Shown in pieces: positions 21,906 to 33,240 of a stretch of 64,000 bases of DNA (the first letter of the stretch is position 1; every line of letters starts with the position of its first letter). This stretch comes from Paguma larvata (taxonomy: Eukaryota; Chordata; Mammalia; Carnivora; Viverridae). The notes below the pieces were generated by a model, which did not search any database, was not told where the DNA came from, and saw only the letters and a program-made list of their open reading frames with translations. The position numbers and the translations under genes are program-made. Location of the stretch: the NCBI GenBank assembly GCA_030068075.1, contig CM057825.1, positions 126,874,739 to 126,938,738 on the forward strand, read 5' to 3'.

Positions 21906-22230
21906 GGAACTGGAGGGTATTATGTTAAGTGAAGTAAGTCAGTCAGAAAAAGACAGATACCATATGTTTCCACGCATAGGTGGATTTTGAGAGACTTAGC
22001 AAAATCCATGGAGAAGGGGAAGAGGGGAAAAGAAAAAAAGACACAGAGAGGGAGGAGGACAAAACATAAGAGATTCTCAAAGACTAACAACAAACTGAGG
22101 GTGAGGGGGGTGTGGGAGGGAGGAGAGTGGGTGATGGGCATTGAAGAGGGCACTTGTTGGGATGAACACTGGGTGTTATGTGGAAACCAATTTGAAAATA
22201 AATTATTTAAATAAAAAAAGAAATCTGAAA
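21906..22230 (+). mobile_element. Young L1, severely 5'-truncated
   Basis: Only the last ORF2 bases and G-rich 3' UTR remain (gtgaagtaagtcagtcag..., ending aaataaattatttaaataaaa). A perfect 18-base duplication flanks it (21888-21905 and 22231-22248). Confidence 0.93.
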
Positions 22231-22559
22231 AAAAATCCATCCATTTATATATGAAGATTATATTAATCTTCCTAATAGCCCTGTGATGTAAAAACTATTA
22301 TCCCCTTTTAATAGAAGATCAAACTGAGACTCCAAGGGGTGAAATAACACATGATGAACAAGATATCAAGATCTTAAAGAAAGACAGAATCTCTGAGGAC
22401 TGGGTTTAGGCTGAGGCAAGCAAGGTAAAGCTCCACAAGAAGAGGGGCAGATGCTGCTCTTATGTAGTGACCTCTTGAATTCTTTACCTGAACAAGTGCC
22501 TCACTGTACCCACCTAAGCCTGGACCTCTTTGTCCCTCTTCTATTTTGGCAGTGCTCAC

Positions 22560-22776
22560 CTGTGAAGATGCAAATTCTAGTTTCTGCAGACCTGTCAGGT
22601 AACGGTTTCTCATCATATCAACCTCATGCCTCTTGGTATTCAGGAGCGTCTTGAAGGTTAGGATCAGTTCGAGGTAGGAGGTGGGGGTGACGTAGTTGTG
22701 TCTGCGAAGTGTGTTGTAATAATCAAGTGACAGGTCCTTCGCAGTCTCCTGGAAATATTTGCACATGGAGACGACC
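22560..22776 (-). CDS. DNAH3: DNAH3 exon E13 (AAA4 to stalk base)
   Basis: The exon completes the glutamate and reads VVSMCKYFQETAKDLSLDYY, then NYVTPTSYLELI, and ends LQKLEFASSQ. The YVTPTSYLELI motif is diagnostic of dynein heavy chains before the stalk. It is 217 bases and leaves in phase 0 at donor CAG|GTGAGC. The final residues begin the heptads of stalk coiled coil 1. Confidence 0.95.
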
Positions 22777-23210
22777 CTACCAAGGACATGAGAAGGGTTA
22801 GACAAGGCCCAACATCTTCCAGAGAGACCTACCATGGCTTAGGCAGGCCCCAAGTCCTCCAGAGAGACCTAGCACAGCTTTGGCTACAGACATGAGGATG
22901 TGAGAAGGTATATACTGACTATGGTCTGCTAGGGTCCCAAATTCTCAAAGACAGGCCAACAGAGCTGCAAGAAGGTTTAGAGAGATAGATACTAGAATGA
23001 TTTTCAAGCAAGTAATTTCTATTTCTGATCACTTTGGGGAATCACCAGAGCTTTAAGCAGGAGTTCTTAATCTTTGGTAGTCTGGTGAAGCCTCTGGATT
23101 TCGCAGAATAATATTTTCAAAAGTATAAAAAATATATATAAGATTACAAAAGGAACCAATTATGTTGAAATCATTTTTAAAATATTTTAAAAACCAAATA
23201 TGCGATGTAT
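22777..23210. other. Intron E12-E13, unassigned part
   Basis: It includes a short direct repeat, gtcctccagagagacctagc-like, at 22810-22875. Otherwise nothing recognised. Confidence 0.45.
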
Positions 23211-23212
23211 CA

Positions 23213-23411
23213 GGGGTCAGCAAACATTTTCTGGAAAGGGACAAATAGTAAAAATCAACAGGCCACATGGTTGAGTAATGGTAACTACTTAACTCTGCTG
23301 CTGTTGTGTGTGGGAAAAAAATGGCATGGCTGTGTTCCAATAAAGCTTTATTTATAAAAACAGGCTGTGGACAGGACCTGGTCAGCGGACCATGGTTTGC
23401 TGACTGTATTA
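23213..23411 (+). mobile_element. hAT-type non-autonomous DNA transposon relic
   Basis: caggggtcagcaaacattttc begins it and cggaccatggtttgctgact ends it. The internal caataaagctttatttataa block matches the copy at 3572. Confidence 0.8.
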
Positions 23412-24221
23412 AGTAATAAGATGAGGTAACAGGTCTAAAAACTACCACAACTTTGAAGGAAATGATACACTGATGTATCTGTAATGACTGAATGAGTTAT
23501 TTTAAAAATACACACACAACTGGGATTCCGATTGGTAACGAGTCCTGCTAATGCTACTGGGGTTTATTGCCTACATTCATCATTTAAGGAAATGCAAAAT
23601 ACCAGTTAGATGTCAATGAAACTGAATATATAATTTTGCTCCATTCACATTAACTGACCCTCTGAATTCTGTCCATGAGCCCATGGATCGAAGTTAAGGG
23701 TCTCCTGGCCTAGAGAATAAAGTTAGAAGTTCTTAAGGAGGAATTTATAGCCATCAATATTCTGATCCCTACCTACTTCTTCATTTTTCCATTCATTCAA
23801 TTAATAAATAGTCATTGAATTACTATGTACCAGGCACCTGCTAGGCACTAAGGATAGAGAGTCAGACAAGGCAGATGACGGGACCACTGCCTTCATGGGG
23901 CACCCAGGTGGTCAACATTCTCATCTCTTCCCTTACTCTACCCAGAATTAAGTGCATTTTGGGGTTGTTTTTTGTGTATCTGTGCTTTATACATAAAAGA
24001 GCAAGTTTTTTTTCACTCTCAAAGCAACCAATTATCATCCCCTTGGTAGCAATGTCATCTCTACTGAGAATGCATGATCTAAAACGATTGAAATAGCTAT
24101 ATTATTAGAGCAAGGTTCTCATAGCTATGACAACAGTGAATTCCCAGGATAATTCTGAACACTGAAATTTCATTCTCTTTCAGCAAAGGTATTTTACTAA
24201 ATATCTAACTAAATGTGATTT

Positions 24222-24292
24222 TCTTTTTTTTAATCTTTTAAAAAATTTTATTTTTAGAAAGAGAAGGAGTAGGGGAGAGGGAGAGAGGGGGG

Positions 24293-24334
<42 letters not shown>

Positions 24335-24462
24335 ATCTTAAGCAGCCTCCATGCTCAGCGCAGAGCCCAATGTGAGGCTCAATCCCACAACCCTGGGATC
24401 ATAACCTAAGCCAAAATCAAGAGTTGGATGCTCAACCAATTGAGCCACACAGGTGCCCTTAA
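24222..24462 (-). mobile_element. CAN-SINE with expanded GA linker
   Basis: Poly(T)-side tail at 24222-24255, a GA tract to 24330, then the tRNA part ending ttgagccacacaggtgccc. Confidence 0.9.
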
Positions 24463-24579
24463 GTGCGATTTTCTATATATAAATTGAAAAATCATAAAAC
24501 AACAGTAATAATACAGCCAATATCTGGATTTTCAATTTGGAATATTTGGTTGGGATACTAAAATGCAGCTAATGCTTAC

Positions 24580-24745
24580 TCTATCCGAATATTGTCCTCA
24601 AGCTCCACATCTTGCAGAAATTTGTTGGCCACCAACTCCAGGGCATCTGTAGGCCAGGACTGGAACCAATCAATCGTACAGCAATTGATCAGCGAAGGGA
24701 ACATCCGCAGGCGGTTCCGGAAGGCATCCCCAATTGGGCTCATGG
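24580..24745 (-). CDS. DNAH3: DNAH3 exon E12 (AAA4 C-terminal part)
   Basis: The translation AMSPIGDAFRNRLRMFPSLI, then CTIDWFQSWP, is the highly conserved dynein segment after AAA4. It ends DNIRI plus two bases of a glutamate codon. It is 166 bases, phase 1 in and 2 out. The acceptor is tttcattag and the donor GATAGA|GTAAGC. Confidence 0.95.
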
Positions 24746-25367
24746 CTAATGAAAAGTAGACTTGGTTAGTTTCCTTCCTCCAAGGCAAGGAGGTAGGCAG
24801 GTCTTTCCAAGGATTCTGATGGGTAAGGGGTATAATGGGAATAGTCATAATGAGTGCCTGTGAAACACAGTGGAATCATAGGTTACTTTCACGCAAATTT
24901 GTGATGGGAATTTGGTATATTATAATAGCCTGTGACTTGCCTCCCATATGCATTGTTCTCCTTTCCAGATCTTTTGCATCACTTAGCCAGCATGGTTTGC
25001 ACCCTTTAATCCTCCTTCTCTATCCGTGCTGACTCAGACATAAGAGAACCATGGATGCCCCATACATAGTTATTGATGGGAGTTGAGTGGAGGCCATCAG
25101 CTTGCTTCTGACCCCATCTCCATCCAAGCACAAATTCTGGCTAAATTCCATACATTTTTTATTTGGTCTAAGTGTGGTAGGAGGAAGCATGATGCACAGG
25201 TGGAAGTGTGAGGAGGTCACTATAGCTGAAGAAGAGAAAGAAGCGGGGAGCTTGGTTTGAGAGGAGAGTGGAAAGGATACAGGGAAAAGTATGGCAGGTG
25301 GCCTTATAAAATCATAGATTCAGAATTTTGGTGTTTATCTTGAAAGAAAGCATTTTAAGTGTTTTAA

Positions 25368-25370
<3 letters not shown>

Positions 25371-25410
<40 letters not shown>

Positions 25411-25411
25411 A
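25371..25411 (+). repeat. (GT)n microsatellite
   Basis: Perfect GT dinucleotides followed by alternating purine-pyrimidine sequence (gcacgcacatatgcgtgcccgcgcatg). Intronic, between E11 and E12. Confidence 0.95.
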
Positions 25412-25960
25412 CGCACATATGCGTGCCCGCGCATGCACAATGATCATATTTGCAGTACATGAGAAAAAACCCATCTTGGGTCAGAGGAATGGAGGTCTGG
25501 AATGGACAAGAGTGGACATAGAATAGTTAGAAGGTTGTAGAGGTGAGGCTGGGCAAAATGATGGCAGCTTAGCTAATGCGAACGTAGTGGGGATGGAAAT
25601 AAATGGGTGGATGTGAGAGAGAGCAAGGAGGTAAAAATTGACAGGACATGGTAACGTGAGAGAAATGTATTAAATAGAATGCCTTGGTTTCTGGATAGAC
25701 TGGGGATGTCATTCACAAAGAGAATTCCAGATGTAAGGCCACCAGGGTAATGCACTAAAAGGAAGGAAAAGGTTCAGAGAAGAGTTCAGAGGTTTAAAAC
25801 AGTTGTTCAGGGGAGGGCAAGTCTCCACAGAAATTCAGCCACAAAACCCTGGGTGAGTGCCATGGCTGGATCAATCCTGACCATTTTAAGAGGACCAAAT
25901 TCAGGCACAGGAGACCCTGAAACACCCTGAGGAAAAGGGGAAACAAACTGAGTTTGCTCC
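25412..25960. other. Intron E11-E12, unassigned part
   Basis: No repeat or gene recognised downstream (in gene sense) of exon E11 apart from the microsatellite. Confidence 0.5.
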
Positions 25961-25967
25961 TTCTTAC

Positions 25968-26634
25968 CAAGGACAATGTGAAGGTTCTTTTTCACCCTCT
26001 CAATAAAGAAGTTATACATAGAAAGAGGAGTGACTTCGATCTTCTCGCCTTCTGTCCTAGCTGCCATTTGCATCTTCTCCACAAGGTCAGCCTTTTCGTC
26101 GGCTGGGAAGATGTTGGGCACATCTCCTGTGTTCAGAAGCATGTTGATGTCCTCGATGAATGATTCATCCTTGATCTGGTTATCAGCGAAGAGGAATACG
26201 GTGCTTTTGGTGGCCACTCCTACCTGCAGCATGATCTTCTTCAGGTCCTCCCGCCAGTCGTGGTTTGAGTAGTTCTTGGTGATCTCGATCTGATAAAGCT
26301 CGTATGAGTTCATGAATGTGGACAGCTTGCTGGCACTCTGCCTCCCACTGCCTCCGATGCCCACCAGAAGCAAGTGGCCTTTGTCCTGTTTCAGGACCCT
26401 ACAGATCCTGGAGATGTGCTCAATGGCAAACCTGAACATGACCAAGGACATGGGGGCCTTGCTAATGTGGTTGAACTCTTCCAAGTAGTACTCCATAACC
26501 ACTGTGAGCTGTTTCAGGTCAGTGATCTCATCATAGATTTTTGGGTAACTTTCTGGCTTAAGGAAATCTCCAAAGAAGAGGCTACGGATATTATCATCGA
26601 CAATCTTTCCAGTGGGTGACAGGTGAATGAGGAC
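25968..26634 (-). CDS. DNAH3: DNAH3 exon E11 (AAA4, Walker A and B)
   Basis: This 667-base exon begins VLIHLSPTGKIVDDNIRSLF and carries essentially the whole AAA4 core: Walker A GIGGSGRQS, Walker B-like STVFLFADNQIKDESF, and the sensor region EVTPLSMYNFFIERVKKNLH. It ends HIVL plus one base of an alanine codon. Phase is 0 in and 1 out. GxGGSGRQS is the form typical of AAA4 in dynein heavy chains. It is the second largest exon here, all in one open frame. Confidence 0.96.
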
Positions 26635-27302
26635 CTGTGGGAAAGATAAATCTTAGCCAGGCATTCAGCCAGTGGTCCAGTCAAGATGGTGGTGGGAGGT
26701 ACAGAGGGAGGGAACAAGAGATATGCGTGCTTCCTCAAAGTCAGGGTTCTTTAATAGTTTTTGAAAAAACATAATATATGGACCTGCTGGTTGTAAAGAC
26801 TATAATGAAAGGACATTAGAGATAAAAACATGCAAGTGAGAGTCAATCTGTTTGCCAAATGGTTAAAATGTTAGTGGTCAGACTGTCAGATCCCAGTGGT
26901 GGTTGAAGGATGGCACCATTTTTTTTTTAAATATGCTTGCTCCTTCACCAAAGAGAGGTACAAGTGCTACCCCTGATTCCCACTCTGTGGCTAGAGTAGG
27001 AATATTCTAGGTACTTTCTCTTCCTGATATTAGAACCTGGCAGTGCTTCTGCACTTGGCCTCTAGATGAAATATGAAACACTCACCGTTTTTCTGTGGAG
27101 AAATCACAGTTTCTTAAAAATAGAGGTACAACTAGACTATGGAAACACATAGGCTTAAAAACAACTTTCTTACATCAAAAGGGGAAGGAAAATATTTACA
27201 AATGGGAAACCATGAGAATCTCTACTTGAAGATCAAGTAGGGTGTTGATCAAACCATAAAAATTTCACGGTTGATTTCTCAACTCACAAATTAATTAACC
27301 TT
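26635..27302. other. Intron E10-E11, unassigned part
   Basis: Short intronic stretch; nothing recognised before the SINE at 27316. Confidence 0.5.
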
Positions 27303-27315
27303 AAAAATGTATTTT

Positions 27316-27530
27316 GGGGCGCTTGGGTGGCTCAGTTGGTTAAGCGGCCGACTCCAGCTCAGGTCATGATCTCATGGTCTGTGAGTTCGAGCCCCGCATC
27401 GGGCTCTGTGCTGATGGCTCAGAGCCTGGAGCCTGCTTCAGATTCTGTATCTCCCTCTCTCTCTGCCCTTCCCCTGCTCATACTCTGTCTCTATGTCTCT
27501 CAAAAATAAATAAATGTTAAAAAAAATGAA
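27316..27530 (+). mobile_element. CAN-SINE (cat type), well preserved
   Basis: Head GGGGCGCTTGGGTGGCTCAG, intact B-box-like GAGTTCGAGCCCC, and a perfect 13-base duplication aaaaatgtatttt (27303-27315 and 27531-27543). Confidence 0.95.
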
Positions 27531-27802
27531 AAAAATGTATTTTAAGTTAATTATAAACAATTATATCAGATCAGAAACCACTTTGAATGGATCCAAACGT
27601 ATATGTTACCAGGGAAGTGAAGCAAAGTTGGGTCAAGTATAATATCACCAAACCAAGAGACTAGCTGACTCAATCCCATTTCTTGAGATTCAGAGAGCAA
27701 AGCTATGAGTATCCATGAGGAAGGAAACCTGAAATCTGAGACTAACATAGTCAAATATTTGGGACCACTTCTGAGGCCAAATGCTCAGAGGGTCTGGCTT
27801 AC

Positions 27803-27946
27803 CTTCTCCACAGTCTGCTTGAAGCAATTGGATGTGGTTTCCTTCACCATGTTGAAGAAGACCTGTCTGTCCTCATGGTCAATCAGACGGTCATAGAAGA
27901 CCCGATAAACCTCATGAATCCAAAGCCGGATGAATTTTTCTATATC
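27803..27946 (-). CDS. DNAH3: DNAH3 exon E10 (before AAA4)
   Basis: This symmetric 144-base exon is 48 codons, phase 0 at both ends. It encodes DIEKFIRLWIHEVYRVFYDR and ends CFKQTVEK. The RLW(I/V)HE and RVFYDRL sequences are conserved in axonemal dyneins just before AAA4. The acceptor is attttcag and the donor AAG|GTAAGC. Confidence 0.94.
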
Positions 27947-28174
27947 CTGAAAATACAGAGTTAATTCTTTGACTGGTACCTGAGGTATTAGTTTTTAGTT
28001 ATAATTCCTGAAGTTGGTTGAGTATTAAAGAAGATAATGCTTATAAAATACTTAGCACAATGTTTAGCATAAATGAAAGTTTATAAAAGTTAGCAATTAC
28101 TATTATCACTATTGATTCAATGTAGCCAAGGATATTGCTGAATGAACTGGATAAGAGAAATGAGAGTGTCTGAC

Positions 28175-28331
28175 CTGCAGACGAGTGTGAGGGCAGAGCA
28201 GCACCCCTTGGATAACTCGTGAAAAGTCCCGCAGGTTAAAGACGTAATGTGACTTTGAGGGAGTTGGCAAGAAATTCTCCACTGCAGCTTTATAAATTGT
28301 CATAGTAGCTTGTACCAGCATCCTTCCATAC
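28175..28331 (-). CDS. DNAH3: DNAH3 exon E9 (AAA3-AAA4 linker)
   Basis: The exon completes the arginine, then reads [13 protein letters not shown] and [20 protein letters not shown], a signature common to axonemal dyneins, ending PHTRLQ in phase 0. It is 157 bases. The acceptor is cctaag and the donor CTGCAG|GTCAGA. It is the second of three closely spaced exons (E8-E10). Confidence 0.94.
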
Positions 28332-28421
28332 CTTAGGAGGAAGGGGAAGGCAGATCCATCAAAGAGGGGCTAAAACTGAGGATCCCAGGCCAATATTGTG
28401 GAAGACACAGGAATCTCTTAC

Positions 28422-28545
28422 CTTAAGAATATCACATCAAACCCTTTCCCAAAGTGCCAGTCAGCAATTGAATTAAAAATCTTCGTTAAAATGTCATCCT
28501 CAAAGGCGTTGATGGAAACAATATTCAGATGGCGAGTGAATCGTC
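28422..28545 (-). CDS. DNAH3: DNAH3 exon E8 (AAA3 C-terminal part)
   Basis: The translation reads GRFTRHLNIVSINAFEDD and ends GFDVIFL plus two bases of an arginine codon. The TxRFTRH motif is the AAA3 arginine-rich segment found in all dynein heavy chains. It is 124 bases, phase 1 in and phase 2 out (donor TTAAG|GTAAGA). Only 90 bases of intron separate it from E9. Confidence 0.93.
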
Positions 28546-28629
28546 CTGGAAAACACACAGACTCACACCTACCTCCTGGGCCTTGTGATCCTGGGATATG
28601 GAAGAGCAGGTTTTCTTCTGCCTTCATGT

Positions 28630-28825
28630 TCTAGAGCTGTGCTGCGATATGGCAATCTCTAACCACATGTGGCTATTTAAACTTAATTAATATTAATATT
28701 AAATAATATTAAAAAATATTTTCCTCAGTCTCGCTGGCCACATTTCTAACATGTGGTTAATGGTTGTTGTGCTGCACAATGCGAATACAGAACATCTCCA
28801 TGATTGCAGAAATTCTAGTAACAGC
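28630..28825. mobile_element. Palindromic hAT-type DNA transposon relic
   Basis: ccacatgtggctatttaaac faces a diverged ggccacatttctaacatgtgg, with an AT-rich centre, and ends aacatctccatgattgcagaa. This matches an old MER-type palindromic element. Confidence 0.65.
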
Positions 28826-28969
28826 ACCAAGGTTCACGATTGCTTTTAAAAGTGAAGGCAACATGTGATTATTGTAAAATAGTCAATTCAGAAATACTTT
28901 TATAGAAAGTGTGCATCATCTTTGACTTACCTCCATTCTTTCCCCAATTAACCACTATTAAAGTGGTAT

Positions 28970-31020
28970 CCTTACATACCTATCTATATTTACCTGTCTA
29001 ATGTTAGATATCTATATATTTATGTCTATATATCAGCTTTACTTAGATATAATTTACATACTATACAATTCATCTATGTAAAGTACACAATCAATAATTT
29101 CTTAATATTTTAGTTGTGCAAACAATGCCACAATCAATTTTACCCACTTTGACCTTGGTCATGCCTACTATACTCTTTTCTGGAGCTGGTGGCACAATAT
29201 AACCAACATGTAAATACTTGCTTGCTAACTTGCTATGCAAACCAAGAAAGTCACTGAATCTTCTTTTAACTGAAAATTCACTCTTACTGAACATGGAAAG
29301 AGAAGTCTTTGTTGTTACTCTATATGCCATGTAAGCATTCATGCCATCACCGACTTTCTCTGGATCTGATACACCAATTTCTATATTGAAAACATTTCCA
29401 TTTGCTTCTTCTTCAATCTCCTCCCTGGATCTATCGAAGATCACAGGAGCAGATATACTCTTTGATTCCATTCTGGGAGCGATGAGTGTCATACGGGTCA
29501 CAGGTATAACTGCAGGAGAAGGTTCTGATGACAGGATAGGTTCCCTTTCTGGACTATCCAGAGAAACTTCTTCTGTGGCTGCAAAAAGATCTTCCCTGTC
29601 ATCATCTAGCACAACTCTGCAGGTTTCCTGACCATTCGAGTTTGTACTAACATCTTCTGCAGGAAGACTAGCTGGTTCTGGAGATGATGGACTTGACTCT
29701 AGGGTGGACACAGTACTGGTGAACAGGTCTTCTCCATCCTCCAGCTCCTCAAAGTCGGTGGACTTCCCGTCCCCCAGCGGAGGAGGCTCCCTCTCCCCCG
29801 CCATCTTCCCTCGTGCAGACCTCAATTTTAGAACATTTTGATCACCTCAAAAAGAAATCTTGTACCCATTAGCAGTCACTCCCCATTTCCTTGGAGTCCT
29901 TGGCAATGAATAATCTATTTTCCATTTCTATAAATTTGCCTGCATATCTTTTTTAAAAAAGCATTCGATTATATAAAAGAAAACACAGACACAGAAAACC
30001 ATAGAAAAACAAATATAAAAGTTTAGTGGATCATAAGATCAATACCCATACATCTACCATCCAAGTCAAAAAATAAAGCTTTGCTTGCCTTCCACAGATG
30101 CCCCTCCACATATCCCATATCTCAATCTTCGCTTTCTCCCTGTCTCTCTCCAAAGATTATGACTATCTTAACTTTTATAGTAATTTGCTTTGCTGTCTTG
30201 CATTTCTTTATGTCTTTTATCACCCAAGAGTTCATTTCTACACAGCATAGTTTAATCTTCCCAATTAAAAAAAAACTTGATTATGTCTGATAAATCTTTT
30301 AATCTATAGATTCCTCTTCTATTTCTTTCATTTTTTTTTTTTGTCTGATGAGTATGAGGGCTGTTTGATCTGTAGCTTCACAGTCAGGATTTTGCTGATT
30401 GCATACTTGTGGTGAGTTAATTCTGTTCCTCTGCTCTCTGTATTTCATACTAATTTGCAACTGGATCCCGAGACTTGATCGGATTCAGATTCCATCTCTG
30501 GCCACATGGTAGGTGGTGGTATATTCTTTTATCAGAGACATGATGTCTGTCCTTTTGCGATGTTAGTATCTACTAATGCTCAATGGCTAGATCCATTAAT
30601 TTACTGGGGTTTGTAAAATGATAATACTCTGATTATATCATCTCTTTTTCATTTATTAGTTGGAATATTTTTGTAAAGAGACACTTTCTCCACCTAGGAA
30701 TTGCTCATGCTGTGGTACATTTCATGTAAGAAAGTCAGGATAACTGTTTGATTACTTACATTTACTTATCAGTTTTTAAAATAATAAGTTAGTTCCTTAC
30801 CATTCCCTGAAAATGGCCAATTATCGCTGTTATCATAGATCTGTGGATTTAAATATATTTTGATAAATTTCAATCCATTAAAATTGCTATCATTATTGAA
30901 GCTCAAATTTTGCCATCTTTGGCCAGTGACAGCCTCCTTATGTTGACAACTGAGTCCTTTTGACAGGAACGTTTTATCTTTGAAAGCTTTCTTGTTATCT
31001 GGTGTATCGAGAAGTTACCA
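28970..31020 (-). repeat. Old L1M 3' region, split by the SNX2 retrocopy
   Basis: Read on the plus strand: tagatataatttacatac, then acaattcatctatgtaaag and gttgtgcaaacaatgccac. It resumes beyond the retrocopy at agaacattttgatcacctc and gcagtcactccccattt. L1M 3' UTR-like text continues around 30290-31020 (gccatctttggccagtgaca). Boundaries between copies are uncertain. Confidence 0.65.
29139..29821 (-). pseudogene. SNX2: SNX2 retrocopy, 3'-truncated
   Basis: An intronless minus-strand copy of sorting nexin-2, the endosomal PX-BAR protein of the retromer pathway. It begins in 5' UTR-like sequence, has an ATG at 29804, and stays open for about 222 SNX2 codons. MAGEREPPPLGDG starts the protein, then an acidic N-terminal region, then about the first 80 residues of the PX domain (RRFSDFLGLHSKL, IVPPAPEKSIVGMTK). 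It stops at KVGK, less than half of the family length (about 519 residues), and the frame then runs into L1 sequence. The whole BAR domain, 3' UTR and poly(A) are absent. A short duplication (tcaattttA at 29134-29142 and 29822-29830) brackets it inside an old L1 tail. Confidence 0.9.
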
Positions 31021-31024
31021 GCTT

Positions 31025-31232
31025 GGGGCACCTGGGTGGCTCAGTGGTTTAAGCGTCCAACTTTGGTTCAGGTCATGATCTCACAGTTTGTGAGTTCGAG
31101 CCCCACGTCGGGCTCTGTGCTGACAGCTCAGAGCCTGGAGCCTGCTTCAGATTCTGTGTCTCCTCCTCTCTCTGACCCTCCCATGCTCATGCTCTGTCTC
31201 TCAATAATAGATAAAAACGTTAAAAATTTAAA
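31025..31232 (+). mobile_element. CAN-SINE (cat type)
   Basis: Head GGGGCACCTGGGTGGCTCAG with preserved box B-like GAGTTCGAGCCCC; short A-rich tail. Confidence 0.93.
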
Positions 31233-31531
31233 AAAAAGTTGCAAGCTCATCTTGTATATTTTCTGTCCCAGATATGCAATCAGCCATTTCTCAAAAAGCT
31301 CTGTTTTTTTTCAGTAGGAGTTGGATTTCAAAATAATCTGGGTGCTAGGCATGCTCATTGTTAGTGAGTTGGTTATTATTTCCTAGACCTAGTACATCAA
31401 TGGACATCATGATTATTTCTAATTTAGGAATACAGGGCTTTCACTTAATTTCATCTACATTATATCTTGATCTGTCATACTGACACTTCTGATTCTCAAG
31501 GACACAAGGGTCAGTAGAAATAGAAAATTCC

Positions 31532-31738
31532 AGGGGTGCCTGGGTAGTGCAGTTGGTTAAATGTCTGACTCTTGATCTCAGCTCAGGTCATGATCTTACA
31601 GTTCATGAGTTTGAGCCACATATTGGGCTCTGTGCTGATTGCATGGAGCCTGCTTGGAATTCTGTCTCTCCTTCTCTCTGCCCCTCCCTTGCTTGTGCTC
31701 TCTCTCTCTCAAAATAAATACATTTACTTAAAAAATGA
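31532..31738 (+). mobile_element. CAN-SINE (cat type)
   Basis: Head GGGGTGCCTGGGTAGTGCAG; flanking agaaaattcca repeats before and after the element. Confidence 0.92.
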
Positions 31739-31739
31739 A

Positions 31740-32500
31740 AAAGAAAATTCCACAAAAACTCATTTGCATAATCCTACTTTACACAAAGCTGTCTGAATAA
31801 GAATTTACTACCACTATCAGTTATGATAACTGAAAATGGTTTAAAACTTTTTGTATTTGCTATCCTTATCCCCTTCCATTTTCAATTGTTCTGTATCTAC
31901 AACACTGGGTCTTTTAGCCTTTATGTATTATAATCTCTCCCATGTAGTCTTCGTTCAACAAATAACCATATACTTAAAGCTTATGACCACTTGTGATATC
32001 TATCTCTTCATAGTCATTCTGATCGTGTGAAACCCATTTTCTAGTAGGTTCCCAAGAAAGGGCTTGTGGAAATAAATCTGAGTTCTTGCATGCTGATAAC
32101 AGGTTTCCTTTTATATGTCAAGGTCAGCTTTGCTGGCTCTAAAATCCTTGCCTCTCATTTCACTGAGCATCTTAAATATATTATTTCATTTTCTTGTGGC
32201 ATAAAGCATTATGGTGGAATAGTTTTAAGATGATCTAATTTTATTTCTCATATAAGTCATGTGCTCTTTTGTGCCTAGATGCCCAAAAGAATTTTTCCTT
32301 TTCTATGAAGTCCAGCAATTTTACTAGTGCATGTCTTGGTAGTGATCATTTTTGAGTCTGTATTCTTAGGTACACAATGTGCCAAATAAGATCACTCTGT
32401 CCATTTTCCTTATGGAAAGTTTTACAGATGAGAAAGCTAAACGCCAGAGGGGAGAGCAAGGTCAATGAATCTTAAGTCTGGAAATAGTATTAAGATTTTT
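31740..32500 (-). repeat. Probable old L1M-type sequence
   Basis: Plus-strand text such as gtttccttttatatgtcaagg, then aatatattatttcattttct and gtgcatgtcttggtagtg resembles old L1 3' regions in minus orientation. No coding remains. Confidence 0.45.
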
Positions 32501-33060
32501 AAGCAAGGATGTATCTCAGAATTAAATGCGGATCCTTGATGAATCCAGTTGCACCTAAAGCAAAATGTATTCCTAAACTACTGGATGATGGGGGGAACTC
32601 TTACTCGTTTTGTTTATTTGCTTTATTATTATTTTGTTTATTATTTATTATTATTTTCCTGAGGCCACTTTGGGTAAGTTGTTCTATCTCTGGCAATCTG
32701 AAAAATTGTAACAAACACAATGGTGAATCTTTTACCACCCCTGGGTGAGGACGTCTGATCTAGTCTCCTTCCTGGAACACATGCAGGCCACACTTTTCAC
32801 AGGAGACTCTCTGTTTCTGCAGGGCCTAGCCAAAGACTCTCACAGTCTCTTTCCATGTTCATGTCCTATTTCACACAACTTCCAACATGAAGACCTCAAA
32901 TTCCACTCCCTGGAGCTAGCTCAACCCCCTCTGGCTATAGCCTACACATACTCTTCTCTACCTTCCATCAGGACAGAGTGCCCGGTACCAACCCTCCAAC
33001 CATGAAGGTGGTCTGGCTCTGCTGGAGGGTGAAAAGGAATGAACTTTCTTTTTCACATAC

Positions 33061-33240
33061 CAGTAATGTCATTCCTTCCTCCCCCGGGGGGGCCCATGGC
33101 GGTCACAAGCAGCACTTCCACAATATCCAGCCTGTTTGTGTCCTTCTTGTCAAACCAGTAACCGTGGTCAATCCATTGCCTCAAGAGCTCAATGGGGGGC
33201 TGGGCCCCATACACTTCTTTGGCTGGCATGTTGAGGTCAT
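33061..33240 (-). CDS. DNAH3: DNAH3 exon E7 (AAA3, Walker B end and sensor)
   Basis: The exon completes the split aspartate and reads [20 protein letters not shown], then a WIDHGYWFD stretch and [14 protein letters not shown]. These are AAA3 hallmarks: the acidic Walker B end, the PPIELLRQ helix and the GGGRN motif. It is 180 bases, phase 1 at both ends. The donor is ACTG|GTATGT. Confidence 0.94.

Noticed and set aside
21987..22240. Lys/Arg-rich frame and its Phe/Leu-rich complement
   Set aside because: L1 3' UTR sequence; the same frames recur at 44226-44496, 53930-54043 and 62123-62468.
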